Positions 1-12,900 of a DNA stretch of 64,000 nucleotides are shown here, piece by piece. A program made the position numbers and the translations under genes. The notes beneath the pieces were generated by a model. It was not told the origin of the DNA, ran no database searches, and saw nothing but the letters and a program-made list of their open reading frames with translations. Source of the stretch: Viola odorata (taxonomy: Eukaryota; Streptophyta; Magnoliopsida; Malpighiales; Violaceae); contig OY829539.1 of NCBI GenBank assembly GCA_963691705.1, positions 62,780,327-62,844,326 of the forward strand, written 5' to 3'. Numbering within the stretch: position 1 is the stretch's first letter; each line of letters starts with the position of its first letter.

Positions 1-52
1 TGTTTATTGGATATGTGTAGCCTGGTGATGACCTGTATTTGAATTCATGCAG

Positions 53-226
53 GTGTTGGACTCAGATTGCTTTAGGTGATATTTGGTAATATATGTCGGT
101 TGGTGCAGAGAAAAGGGCATTCTATGGGATGGTCTTGGTTATGACAGTCAATTAGGAAATGGTGATTTGCTGTTTCGTATTCTGAATCTCATCAACTTCA
201 AAATTAAGATGGAAAGGAGAATATGA
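53..226 (+). CDS. Possible 3' terminal exons of an unrecognised gene
   Basis: Two stretches could be the end of a gene that starts left of the window. A short exon (53-75) follows a tgcag acceptor and precedes a gtgata donor. A second exon (109-226) follows ggtgcag, joins in phase and runs open for 38 codons to TGA at 224-226. The joined C-terminus contains GILWDGLGYDSQLGNGDLLF. I do not recognise the family. The 23-nt exon is unusually small, so this may equally be decayed sequence. The call rests only on splice-site and phase agreement. Confidence 0.22.
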
Positions 227-1303
227 AGTTCAAGGTAGTATCGATCTCGGTAATGGATTTCCGCAACTTTGCCCACTAAGATGCAGTGATGTGTTGCTTG
301 ATGAAGGTCTGCAGAATCTACTGATGTCTTGTCGCATGTTATTTTTTCCATTGCAATTCCTTGGCCAAAAATTTATCAGTTACTCTAGATGATCCTCGTC
401 GTGTTTGGCTGGTTTCCTCTGTGGTGCCTGAAAGTATTGGCAGACTTCAGATAGAAAAAGTGGTGATAGCAGGAAGTGTACCGTTGGTGATGAACAGTAA
501 GTTGTGGTTTGCTTAGTTTGCAAAATTGCAAGGGATGGATTAAGGAAGGTAAAATGTTGACGTTTTTTGCATCTTGGTTTTTAGGAAAGTTCTAATTTCT
601 GTGCTGCTGGTGTTTCACTTTTGTATTCCTACAAGTTTCATTTATGGAATGTGAGACGGAAAAGTACAGAAATTTTGAACAACTTCCTTTTCTCTGTTTG
701 GATCTCTTGTTATTTTAGGGATGAAAACTGAGATTTTTAAATTAACTAGTTTTATTGCATAGGGCTTTTTGGCACATCGCCACGCGTAGGTCGCTAAATC
801 ATTAGTTATTGTTTTTGTTTTTTTAGAGGAAAATGTTTTATATTTAATTATTTATTCCTTTTTATGAATTATGGTCAGCTTTTGTTAACAAATGATATGT
901 TAGTTTTTCTTAATTTACACATGTTGGTTTCATATTTGTTTCCCGGGTGTTTTCTCAACTGAAATTAATTTTATTCGAGTTTGTCGATTTTAAAAAAAAA
1001 AATTATTTATTTATAAAAAGTGAAAAAATAATTTTTTCGAAAAAAGGAAAAGAAAAGAAATTGTAATGCATCTGAAGAAGCCCACCCAACGAGAAACACG
1101 GGCCACTTTCTTCACCCCAAAAGCTCGCTTCGTCAGCTCTTGTAACTTAATTACTTAATTATTAAAACCACGGATCATCACTCAGTCATCTATCAACAAT
1201 CCTCCCTCTGATATTTCTGTGGAGGAAGAAAAATACAGAATCCCAGAAAAACAGAGCAGCACTAAAACCATCTCAGATCCAAAAGCAATCACCAATCCTA
1301 ACA
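227..1303. other. Intergenic and VHA-c upstream region
   Basis: No gene is recognised. An open stretch at about 380-516 on the + strand follows an atcag acceptor-like site and reads DDPRRVWLVSSVVPESIG; it may be a remnant of the gene at the left edge. The part from about 1080 to 1303 is less AT-rich and pyrimidine-rich and probably contains the promoter and 5' UTR of the proteolipid gene. Confidence 0.4.
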
Positions 1304-2697
1304 ATGTCTTCTACGTTCAGCGGCGATGAAACTGCTCCTTTCTTCGGCTTCCTCGGCGCCGCTGCTGCTCTTGTTTTCTCCTGTAATCCATTTCTCCTTT
1401 CATATCCCTTCCTTAACCGATCTTTCATCCATGTTTTTGCTTCGTACTTTTACTTATTTGTGTAGATCTACCAGGATCTTGGTTTGATTTTGTCACCGTT
1501 GGCTTTTTTGATTGGATGAATTGCAGGTATGGGAGCTGCTTACGGAACCGCGAAAAGCGGTGTTGGTGTGGCATCCATGGGTGTGATGAGGCCAGAGCTG
1601 GTTATGAAATCGATTGTGCCCGTTGTTATGGCTGGAGTCTTGGGTATTTACGGATTGATCATTGCTGTGATCATCAGTACTGGAATTAACCCTAAGGCTA
1701 AGTCCTATTATCTTTTTGATGGATACGCTCACCTCTCATCTGGTCTTTCCTGTGGGCTCGCTGGCCTCTCCGCTGGTATGGCTATCGGTATCGTTGGTGA
1801 TGCTGGTGTCAGGTAACTGAACAAATTTGTAATTCGTAGTTGTGCCTGTTTCTTTTATGAATTCTGGCTATATTTTGTGCATTATGAAAGAGATTTGGAT
1901 TTGAATCTTGTGTGCTTTTTGGATGAATTTTTGGACTTACCACCGGTCCACCTCTGTTTGCTTCGTAAAATGTTCTTTATGTTCAGCTGCTATATGGTCG
2001 ATGATGTGTTTTGCAATGAGGTTGTACTCAAGCATGTATTAAGTCTGCTAACCTTGTACTAAGCTTTGAACGTCTTTTTCTTCAGCTTTAATTTTGTGGC
2101 ATGCTCTGTCCATTTCATGAGATTCGGCTGCTCGTGTTGCATTTCCACCCCATTTAACATTTCTAGATTCTTTCAAATAGTTTTTTGGAAGTTCAATGTA
2201 GGGTTTAGGGATTTTGCTCTTAAGCATATTGGTCGCAAGGACGGACCTGTAGACCTTAACTGATCTGTTCCAGAAAATGCATAGTTTGATTTTTCTTCTT
2301 TTCCTGGGGAACATTCTCAGGGCTTGTCAATGGGAAAAAGTTCATCTTCAGTGCTTCTTTTTTGCTTTCTATGATCTTGCTAGTATCTTTCTATTGTTTA
2401 GTTGGCACTGGCTTTGTTGTAGATTCATGATGGATTTGTAGGGGTCGTTGCTGGCAGTAAAATTTGGTGTTCTTTTTGTCTTATTGTTCTTTACCTGTTG
2501 CCTTTACTGTAATAAAAATTTCAAACTTGATGTTTCTTTTTAATCTCAATGTCCATTTCTGCAGGGCTAATGCACAACAACCAAAGCTTTTTGTTGGGAT
2601 GATCTTGATTCTCATCTTTGCTGAGGCACTGGCCCTCTACGGCCTTATTGTTGGCATCATCCTGTCTTCTCGAGCTGGTCAGTCAAGAGCCGACTAG
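1304..2697 (+). CDS. VHA-c: V-type H+-ATPase 16-kDa proteolipid, subunit c
   Basis: This is the membrane rotor subunit of the vacuolar H+-ATPase, which carries protons across the tonoplast and endomembranes as ATP is hydrolysed. Exons are 1304-1382, 1527-1812 and 2565-2697; all introns are GT-AG and phases agree. They give 165 residues, the usual plant length. Four hydrophobic helices are visible, with glycine-rich packing in the first ([19 protein letters not shown]). The proton-carrying glutamate is E142 in the last helix ([11 protein letters not shown]). The protein ends SRAGQSRAD. The start is the first ATG after a pyrimidine-rich leader and begins [15 protein letters not shown], typical of the family. 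The gene looks intact. Several isoforms exist in plants and I cannot assign which one this is. Confidence 0.97.
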
Positions 2698-3611
2698 AAG
2701 GAGTCCTTTTTGCTGGTGCGAATGTTATTTCCAGCCATTAATTAAGAATTATTCCCATATTAGTGTATTAAATTGAAATATTCTCGTTTGTGAGTGTGAC
2801 TTCTATAACTGGATTCGGTCGTCAAGTGTTGGTGTTTCTATAATGGTAAAATGTAGAATTAGTTGCTTAGTTGTTGGATCAATAAGGTTACCATTGTTTC
2901 ATTATTCTTTGTGTATTTTGGGGAATAATTTTGAATTCCCGTAAAAAGAACTTGCTGGATTATCTTATCTTCACTCTTGCCGTTTTTATTTACTGGAAAA
3001 AAAAAACTTGGGCTTCTGGACTGGCTCATGCCCAGCTGGTCTTGCCGTATCATGTAGTAAAATTTATTATTATTCTCATTTATTACATTCTCTCAAATTT
3101 ACATAATTTTTTGAGTTATTTACTGTTTATTTTAAATTTATAACTATTAAAAAAGAGAGTTAAGCATTCAATTTTTAGAGAACTACATATATTACAAATT
3201 TTTAAACAATAAAAGATGAAATGGAACATTTTATAAAATAGTTTTTTTTTTTTTACTTAGTTTAATAAAAAAAAATCGAACCTTGAGAAGCTTACTGTTC
3301 TGAAGCCCACGCGATCGCATAGAATTCAGTTTTTCACCACCGCAGGCACACGGTCATCTATTGCTGTTGATGTCATGGGGGAAGAGAGAAGTAGCAGAGA
3401 AATAGGACACTTTGTTCAGCTGTCTGTACTTTGCACCGATTTATTTCAATACTATCAGATTAGATTTTTCTTGTTTTTTTTATTTTTTTTTGGTTTAACC
3501 GTCTGCAACTGCTACTTCTAAAAGGAGTCAAAATCCGAGGAAATTGCAGTGGCACGTATTTTTCGAACAACAGAAGCTAATCACCATTTCGTGCTTCGCA
3601 TCTTGTAAAAC
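2698..3611. other. Intergenic: VHA-c 3' end and hydrolase promoter
   Basis: Holds the VHA-c 3' UTR and, from about 3290, a less AT-rich stretch before the next start codon. No further gene is seen. The 3' part is rich in A and T homopolymers. Confidence 0.4.
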
Positions 3612-6600
3612 ATGGCAGAAGAGCTAGGATCCTCTGCTTCTGCTTCTGCTGCTGCTGCTTCCACACCCACACCGTCACCATCACCATCACCATCACCATC
3701 GTGGATTAATACGAGTTGGTTATGGCCTTCCGTACTGCGATGGATTCCCACCTCCGCCAATCAAATCATCGATGCTGAAAAACGTCTCCTTTCTCTACTC
3801 AAGTAAAAACAAATAGATGCCGCATCTCTCCCCAATCAAACCTTAGTTTGATTTGTTGATGATGATCAATTCTAGATACTAAGGTTTTCTCTTTTGGTAA
3901 TTTGGTGCAATTTCAGGACTCCCTATGTTCAAGAGCAGGTTAATATAGGTTCTGGTCCGCCAGAGTCAAAGGTCATGTGGTTTCGATCTTCAAGCGATGA
4001 GCCTAGGTTTATTAATACGGTTACATTTGACAGCAAAGAAGGTTCTCCTACTCTTGTAATGGTGCACGGTTACGGTGCTTCTCAAGGTTTCTTTTATCGT
4101 AATTTCGATGCTCTTGCAAGTCGTTTTAGAGTTATCGCCATTGATCAGCTTGGGTAAGTTATTGATTAGTGGTTAATTAATCAAGGAATTAATTTGTTTT
4201 AATTCAATTGCACTCGTTTTACTTATTGTGTGCAGATGGGGAGGATCTAGCAGACCAGACTTTACTTGCACTAGCACTGAAGGTTAGATTAAGTTCGCAA
4301 ATTGTGGTTTGAGGAATTAGTACATAGGTGAAATTAGTATGTTCATGTTGTGGTTTGTTAATGTAGAAACGGAGGCATGGTTTATTGATTCGCTTGAGGA
4401 ATGGCGGAAAGCAAAGAACTTGAGTGGTTTCATCTTGCTTGGGCATTCTTTTGGAGGTTATGTTGCGGCTAAATATGCACTCAAGGTGGGTTCACTTTGG
4501 TATGCATGCTTGAGTTTTTCAGTTAGTTTGATTCTGATCTTTGTGGTGTCTTTATATGCAATTTTGTAGCACCCTGAGCATGTTAAACACTTGATTTTAG
4601 TTGGGGCTGCTGGGTTTCAATCAGATACGGAACATACGTCTGAACGGTATAACAAGTTTAGAACAAGTTGGAAAGGAGCAGTTTTGAAACATTTGTGGGA
4701 GTCTAATTTTACTCCTCAGAAGCTTGTCAGCTAACAAACATGAGTGTCATTTCTTCTTGTATGTTTGAATGTTGGTTTTATAATTGAATTGGTTTCATGT
4801 CTACTGTTTTTCAAAATCTAGATTGGTAACCTACCTAGGTATATGACTCAGCTATACTTGGCTTCCTTGGCATGCCCTTCTATTCTAAAACAGTAAAACT
4901 TACTTGTCTGCACACCAGTGTGAAATACTAGGTTTTCGACCCAATTAAAGTTGTTCCTCTGTTTTTGAGAAGTTTGGAATAACTTTTTGGTGTATTGTAA
5001 AAGTTGTGATGCAAAAAGGGATACTTGTTTTATGATATCAATACAATCTTTCTTTGTGAATCTTGTTCTTCCAGTTTCCCCGGAGTGTCTCTTTTCTCTA
5101 TTACACTGAGGAAAAGCTCTATGTTGCCTCAACTTTTGTGGTTTTAACTTCTGACTGTCTTGCCTAATCCATCTATCCAGAGGTTTAGGCCCTGTGGGTC
5201 CAAATCTTGTGCGCAGGTATACAAGTAATAGATTTGTTTCATATTCAAGTGGGGAAATATTGTCCGAAGAGGACTCGAGATTGTTTACAGGTAGTTTTTA
5301 TTCTAAAAATCTGCAACACTGTAGTATGTGTGATGAATTCATAAAGCATGCATCAGTAATTGTTGTTATCTTGCCCGCCAAAATACTTAAAGCTGTAGGG
5401 TAAAAGCTCTAAAGAAAGAAAAAGCAACATGCGTTCATGAATATGTATCTGATAGTTGCATTTTTAATTGCAGATTATGTGTACCATACCTTAGCAGCCA
5501 AAGCTAGTGGAGAGTTGTGCTTAAGATACATTTTTTCCTTTGGAGCATTTGCTCGGATGCCTCTTCTTCAAAGGTTTACTCAGCCATTTAGCTTAGTTTC
5601 AATTAATCTCTTTACTGCAGTATCAAAATTCCTCACCTACGTGAATGAAAACTGGCAGTATCAACTTCTCATGATGATTTATTGCTCTTCCGCATGAAAT
5701 CTAAGTTTACCATTGATTGCGTGCATTTAAGAGATTTGAATTATTGGTTCTGATGCTTTGGAAACAAAATCTATTGCTGTGTGTTTGTGGAGTGAAGAGA
5801 TCCATTTGCTTCAAATTCTTTGAGTGTAAACTTGCATTAATGGAGTTCTCATTGAATTGTAGTTACCGTAAGTGTTTGGATGGTAATCTGGGGAAGTGTT
5901 ATGGTGTAATCAATGCTCTTCAAAGATTAGCTGATCATTTTGCATTTGCTTGCCCTGAGTATAGTCCTTGTAGAATCTCAACGGTACACCTCGCAGAGCA
6001 TGGAGGGGTCTTTAAGTCCTAACAAAGAGGGTTGATCTACTTTAAGTTCCTTTTGATGCAATAGGTTTTCCCCCCAAAAGCAGCATACAATAGTTGCTTA
6101 AATTGGTCATTGTTCTGTTTGCTGAAAAGTTTCTGAAATAGGCCAAATCTGCCCGAGATTGCATCTATTTTCCAGTCCATGAAAAGATTAGCCCATCCAA
6201 CCTAGGTGGATTCTGTGGTTTTCTAAAAGTATATCAGAAAGCCTGCATTCTCGAATGAATTTTCAAATCCTCAATTCCATTTAATCGATTACCAACAGAT
6301 GAAATCGACTCTGAGATGTTCTAGACACTATTCTATGTAAAAAGGGCAGCAGAGTGGAAAGTGCCCACAACTTTTATTTATGGCTTCCAGGATTGGATGA
6401 ACTATCAAGCAGCCCAAGAAGCTCGCAAGCATATAGAGGTCCCATGCGAGATCATTAGGGTTCCCAAGGTCAGTCGTCTCTCCTACCTGCTCTCAGTATG
6501 AATGTATCTTAAATGCGAACGTTTCTCAAGGCTTATAAAAACCGTACGCCTCGGTGCAGGGCGGACACTTTGTGTTTATCGACAACCCATCGGGGCTCCA

Positions 6601-6690
6601 TTCAGCTGTGTTCTATTCTATGCTTGCAGGAAGTGTACCTCACCCGACCCTGATAACGAATTGCTTCCTGAAGGTCTGGAATTAGCTTAG
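3612..6690 (+). pseudogene. CGI-58/ABHD5-type alpha/beta hydrolase, damaged
   Basis: The family (Arabidopsis At4g24160 type) handles lysophospholipids and phospholipids and influences lipid-droplet turnover. Exons are 3612-3802, 3917-4153, 4236-4282, 4367-4485, 4570-4730, 5181-5290, 5474-5573, 6345-6468 and 6560-6690, about 404 residues in total. The nucleophile motif GHSFGG (Ser about 186) and the HX4D acyltransferase motif in GGHFVFID (about 366-371) are present. Two lesions are visible. Exon 5 ends GTCAG followed by CTAACA, so the +1 donor base is C instead of G; read-through meets TAA at 4732-4734, leaving about 252 residues and no HX4D. In the last exon TTCTA is duplicated near 6620, shifting the frame so that the C-terminus stops at 6683-6685 instead of 6688-6690. 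Exon 1 has a low-complexity (TCACCA)n Ser-Pro tract. A CT donor could be an assembly error, but two independent lesions favour pseudogenisation. Confidence 0.8.
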
Positions 6691-7548
6691 GAAGTATTGC
6701 TGTAACTTTCTTGTTTTAATTGCGTATATAATCAAATGTCAGGGTTTCATTTATGGTGCAGCTAAAAGTTCAAATTGGGACAAGAAAAACATTCTTTCAT
6801 GTAATTATGTATCAATATATTTAAGAAAAATAGTTACCACGAGCTGTTTATTGCTTTGTACATTAGGCAAAATAATCATTGCGTTACTTCTCATGATTTG
6901 TTGAATGGTTGTTACTTAATAATAAACAGGTGTCAATTTTTTGTTCGGATAGGTATCGAATAGTTGGTATTATGATGTACTAAAGTTTTTTTCCTAACCT
7001 GAATGCAATAACCGGTCAATTATGTGAGCATTTTGTCCATATTTCATAAGTTAACGTAAAAAAAGCACTAATTTTTTTTTTAAAAAAATCAATTTTTCTC
7101 ATTCATTTATTCACACAAGTTTTTGAGAAAAATGAAAAAAAATAGTCTTGTAATTTTTTAATTCAAGAGATGGTAACAAATAGTTGTAAGGAAAGTAGCA
7201 AGACCATGTAAAATGGTTATAAACTAATAATGAAATGACACATTCTGCCATGGGCTTGTGCAAAAGCCCACTTGGTGAAAAGGCAAAAAAAAACTTGATG
7301 AGTTATTTTTTTTCTACATTAACCAAATTTATATTTTAAAAATTAAATTAAATAAAATGGTCTATTTTAGCAAATAACTATCTCATGTATGAAATAATAT
7401 TTTTAAACTTAAATTCTTTCAAATTTTTATAACGACATCATAAATTACATTAAAATAAATCTAAGTAATTATAAGAATTAAATAAATAGAAAATAATTGT
7501 CATATTAAAAATCGTTTGTCATTTGGAAAGGTCCACTTTTCAGTTCTA

Positions 7549-7823
7549 CTCCCTCTCGTGCAAAATAAATAATTTTCTGAGTGTTTGCACTTGGATTAAG
7601 GAAATAATTGGTTTACAGAAAATAAAATAATTTTTTACCTTTGTACCCCTACCATCCAAGTCTATTTTCGAAATTACCATGACTTCTGTTTCAGTTTACA
7701 TAACTTTACATCAAAGGATGACATGGGTAATATCATCTTTTCCAACCTAAAATACCGAGAACGTTATTTATTTCTGGACTGTTTTTAGACTCCAAAATGT
7801 CGTTTATTTTACATGGAAGGGAG
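7549..7823. mobile_element. Stowaway-like MITE
   Basis: A 275-bp non-coding element bounded by TA on both sides (7547-7548 and 7824-7825). Its ends are the inverted pair CTCCCTCTCGTGCAAAATAA and the complement of TTATTTTACATGGAAGGGAG. CTCCCT ends and a TA target duplication are the signature of Tc1/mariner-derived Stowaway elements. It needs transposase from elsewhere. Confidence 0.75.
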
Positions 7824-9224
7824 TATATCATAAAGTCTAAAGCTCAAATCAATTCTCACGCCACAAAGCAGCCAGCCATCAAAACCAGAACACAAGAACG
7901 TGGGGACGAGGCAGCTGTTCTTGTTCATGAGCTGCACTGACTGCAATATATAAAATATAAAATAATATAAATAAATTGACTGCTCTATTTCTGCACTTCT
8001 TCTCTACTTCCTTATCATGTGCTGGATTCTTTTTTCTGACTAGTACTATACTATTCTTTACCCCCAAGAAAAAAGGTAGAGCGGTTAATTTTAGATAGTC
8101 CCTTTCAGCTGCAATGGAGAAAAGGAGGTAAAAAAGAGACGGTGGGGGTAAAAGCCTGACTATCAATACATGGTGAAATGTGAAATTTGACAATGACTAA
8201 TTTCTGTTAAAACAATCGGTGCACCTAGAGTACCACTCATAACTATCTCAATTAAACCAAAAATCAAATCATCCGAGTTCTTAGATCAACTGTTCAACCA
8301 GATCCAATCACCTACTCAACATTTCAACTAGTAGTCTATTAAAAAATGTAAATATTTTGGATTGAATCAGTTGGATCAGCATAATTGACCGATTCGATCA
8401 TCTAATTTGACCAATTTTTCTAATTCAACCATTTTTAATGCATAATACATGATCAAACTGAGGTTTGTGTCATCGGTTAAACCGATAGATTCGATTTTAA
8501 TAGCTATAGTACCATTCACTTATTATATAAAGTATAATTTTTTTTTAGTGAGGTTCAATGTCAATGATGATACCTTATGATATGGCATTGGTAGTACTTA
8601 CATTGGGAGTGGATGGTACTGTAAATGCAGCCGATATATCTAATAAAAGCTTCACGACAACGATGGACTATGGTCCACTTCTTTTCATGACCCAATTGAT
8701 GGATAAGTGTAGAGCTGTAGATTCTGAACTCTGCAGCAAGCAAGTCAGTCACAAGATGCATTCATTTCATAGCACAAAAATTGAAATAAATTTTAACTCT
8801 ACTCCTGTACATTTTTCGTGTTGCGAGTTAAATGTTTAGATGAAGTGGTTGGGGTGGTTTCTTTCATTTCTTTATTTTCACACCGTTAAATCAACTTTGA
8901 TTAATTCAGATTCGTGTTTTATAAGTTTTTTTTCAGGCTATTAACCTTTCCTAATAATTTTAAAAATAATTATATTCTTAAAATTTGAATTTAAAATCTC
9001 AGCTAAATTTGAAAAATTCTTTATTAACTCATCTAACTCGTTTTAGATTTGGGTTTTTTTTCTTTTTTTTTAAGGGGAGTTTTATTTTTCATGTTTTTGG
9101 GACCCAAATAACAAAAGCCATGTAACTTTCGTGCCTACCATATTAATTCTCCATTTTCGTTTTTGACTTTAGGCCTTTATTCTCCTTGGCTTTCCCTTTC
9201 TCTTAATACAAAAGTGTGACAAGG

Positions 9225-9315
9225 ACGTGGCTTGATAGGGTAGTCACGGGACCACGTGGCATTATGGTCAACACTTTACAATCCTACGTGGCAACGGCTA
9301 AGAATCTGACGTGGC
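9225..9315. promoter_or_regulatory. Cluster of four ACGTGGC (ABRE/G-box-like) motifs
   Basis: ACGTGGC occurs at 9225-9231, 9254-9260 (inside the palindrome CCACGTGG), 9286-9292 and 9309-9315. Such motifs bind bZIP factors of the ABF/AREB group and bHLH factors, and clusters are typical of ABA- or stress-responsive promoters. The cluster lies 0.65 kb beyond the receptor kinase stop codon and 2.5 kb after the hydrolase, so it has no obvious gene to serve. Confidence 0.5.
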
Positions 9316-9957
9316 TTTAAATTAATGGCAGTAAGTACCAGCAGAACGAAAGACACATCTATGGATACTTGCGCCATTCATTTACGCATTCCTCTGTTTC
9401 CGATAAAGACCCACCTGGCCTTCCTTGACCTGAAATGCCACAGAAAAAGGCCGTCATACTAACGGCTACTTTTCCTTTTCTGTTCCCTAAACAACTCACC
9501 AAGTGTCAACAAAATCTCATCTTAGTCGTGCAGTTCATAGGTTATTTGCTCGTAATAAAGGGTCAGTTATAGTCTAATAGTAAAAGACATATTCGCTTTT
9601 AAGTTAAATTTAAAATATGAGTATGAGAAATGAAAATAATGAAGCATATTAAAAGAAGTATTCTTTAAGAGTTCGATTAGGTGGAAATTGTTAAAGAACT
9701 ACAAAGTGTCATGACTCTCATTTGAAACCAGAAATTAAGCGTTTGGTTGGAATTGAACTGATGGGTCCTCCATAATCCATATTGTTGGCCATGGATGGGT
9801 CAAAGTTGGTGCTAGTCAAGTAGTGTATAACAACAAAAATAAGGAATAATAAAAGCATAAGAGAAAATGGAATGATGGTCATAATTTGATGAACTCCTAA
9901 CTAATGATGAGGAATGACTCATGATAATACAAGAAAAAACAAGAAGATAAAATTGGC

Positions 9958-12900
9958 TTAAATTGGGGAAGGAAGTGAAGTGGGGTCAGCTGAGGAGGGG
10001 ACATCTGGTCCAACTCTACACCCTTCAAGCATGAAAACAATGTCAGCCATTGATGATCTATCAATTGGATCAGGTGCTGTGCAAAGTAGTGCAATCTTGA
10101 TTCCTAACAGAAACTCTTCCCATTCTGATGATTCAGGATCTAGCTCAAGCAATCCAGGATCTAGCAGTTCCGATACTTGACCGCGTTGCAGTTGCTGTTT
10201 CACCCACTTGACAATGTCTTCATCCTGCGTAAACATAACCGGTTTCCTTCCCGTTAGAATCTCCAGCAACACTATCCCAAAACTATACACGTCAGCTTCT
10301 CTGGTTGCCTGTCCTGTTAATGCCACTTCAGGTGATACATAGCCTAGTGAACCGATCGGGGTGGTGGAAGATGTCGAAGCTTCTGCTGGTGTCGCTAGTG
10401 TTAACTTCTCTACACCAAATTCAGACAGATGAGCTTCGAAATCAGCATCGAATAGCACATTTTGCGGTTTGATATCACCATGAACCATTGAGAGTGAGTG
10501 CAAGAAAGCTAGGCCACGAGCGATGCCTAAAGCAATCAAATGACGCATTGGCCAGTTCAGGACATGCCCGTCTTGGTGGGAGGCTTCTTGGAGGAGAGTG
10601 GCTAGGTTTCCATTAGGCATATAATCATAGACAAGCAGTCTTACATCAGGACCTGCGTAATAGCCACGCAAGACTGTTAGGTTTCGATGCCTGACCTTCC
10701 CTAATAATTCTGCTTCTTTGCGGAATGTGCCATCCTGAATTGATCCATCAGGGAGTCTACGGATTGCAAGAACCATTCCATCTTGGTATGTTGCCTTGAA
10801 TACAACTCCATATCTTCCCCTGCTTAATACATTCTCCTCATCAAACTGCCTTGTTGCCTCCAATGTCTCTGCTAGTGTGATCTTCGTACTGAACATGACA
10901 AGTTTTGGTCCTCCATTTTCTCCACTTCCTCGACTCCTTGTTCCTGAGCTCGCACGAGCTGGACTCCGCTTCTTCTCGCCCGTAGCCCAGCCTCTGAGCT
11001 CCTTACGCCAGCGCACTAGACTGTAAATGTACCCGCAACAAAATAGTGCTAAAACAATAGCGGCAGCTACAGTTACACCAATAAACAGATACAGCTTCCT
11101 CCTTCGTTTGTTCCTTGCATAGGCACATTCTCTATCCACTGGCTTTCCACATAGTTTTCCATTCATAGCAAAGACAGAGGGATCGCTGAATTGAGAGCCC
11201 AGTGACTTTGGAATCTCTCCTTCAAGATTGTTCCTTGACAGATTTAAGTATCTCAAGCCAGAGATGTGGGAAAGATTTGCTGGGATAGACCCATTCAAGC
11301 TGTTGGAGGAAAGATTCAAGACTGCTAAGTTTGATAATCTTGACAATGAGACTGGTATATGGCCTGTCAGGTGATTAGCATCCAACAACACAGAAACCAG
11401 AGAAGAGCATCGATAAATCTCCTCTGGAATTTCACCAGTTAAATTGTTGTTTCCCAAATCAAGCATCTTCAGACGAGATAAACGAGAGATATCACCTGGG
11501 ATGTTGCCCCTTAACCAATTTGAACGAAGTTCAAGCGTTTCAAGATCAAAACAATTACCAAGTTCAGCTGGGATCGAACCAGAAACACGATTCCTTGACA
11601 GTGAGAGCACAACCAATGACCTTAAGAATCCATACGTCGCTGGAATCTCACCACTGAATGAATTAGAACTTAGATTCAAATACTGCAGACTAACCAAGCT
11701 GCTAAAACCTTCAGGCACATCCCCAGTTAACTTGTTCTCTTCCAATGCAACAACTTGCAAACTTGGCAACCCAAAAATCTCAATTGGCACTTCACCAGAT
11801 AAGCTCTGCTTACTCAAATCCAAAGTGTTAAGCTTCAACATGCCCCCAATACTCACCGGAATCCTCCCTGAAAACCCACAACCACTCAAGTTCAAAACCG
11901 ACAAACCCCTCAAATCTCCTATGTTATGAGGCACCTCCCCATTGAATTTATTAGAACTAAGATCCAGAACACTCAAATTACCCATCCCCATTATCTCCTC
12001 CGGCACAGCTCCGGTCAGATTATTGTTGTTCAATCTCAACACTCCCAGCTCAACAAGCTCTCCCATACTTAGCGGAATCGAACCAGAAAACAAATTTCCC
12101 CCCAAAAACAAGCTCTGCAGCCCTTTTAATTCACTAAAAAACGATGGAATTTCCCCAGAAAACCGATTCCCTTCAAGATCCAGAACTCGCAAAGAATTAC
12201 ATTTCACAATCTCACCTGGAACTTCACCGGTGAATGAATTATTAGCCACTCTTAATTCCTCCAACCGAAAAAGATTCCCAATACTTCCCGGCAGAGTGCC
12301 GGAAAACAAGTTTCTAGAAAGATCAATAACTCTAAGCCTACTAGTCACGCTAGTCAACCAAACAGGAAACACACCATGAATGCGATTCTCGTGAACATCC
12401 AAAATCTCCAAAACATTATTATCATTACCACTGCATGCCCCGTTTTGCGGCTCAACAAGACCCGTGAAACCATTTACAGCTAACTGCACAATCCTCAAAG
12501 TACCCGACCCGCCACAAAACAGGCTCAAAGGAACCGACCCGGATAGATTATTCCGCGACATAGAAAGCACTTGGAGGTTACGAAGCGACCCAATCGTCGC
12601 CGGAACCAAACCCTTGAGCGCGTTATCTTCAACGCTTAAATGCACAAGTCGAGAACAGTTGGCTATGGCGGACGGCATAGTACCGTACAACCGATTCGAG
12701 TCAAGCCATAAGTATTCCAGCAGAGGGAGCTGACCGAGTGTGGCCGGGATTTCTCCGGAGAAGTTGTTGAACGAGAAATTGACGAGTTGGAGCTGAGAAA
12801 TTGACGAGAAATTGGACGGTAAGTCTCCGGTGAATGCGTTTGACGATACATCGAGGAAACGGAGAGAAACCGGAATGTGCGGGGAGATTTTTCCGGAGAG

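Larger units (their letters stand above)
6691..9957. other. 3.3-kb intergenic region
   Basis: No convincing gene. It contains a Stowaway-like MITE and a cluster of ACGTGGC boxes, listed separately. The part at about 8210-8510 is rich in short inverted motifs (gaccgattcgatc, accgatagattcgat) and may be a decayed small transposon, without clean ends. The open frame at 8558-8839 has no recognisable domain. Confidence 0.4.

Noticed and set aside
3670..3705. Short tandem repeat (TCACCA)n near the hydrolase start
   Set aside because: In-frame Ser-Pro low complexity inside exon 1, not a separate element.
8558..8839. 93-residue frame starting MSMMIPYDMALVVLTLG
   Set aside because: No family signature, no splice or promoter context, and it lies in AT-rich intergenic DNA.
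11444..12733. Long plus-strand frames opposite the LRR region
   Set aside because: Shadows of a repetitive, stop-poor LRR coding sequence; no domain of their own.
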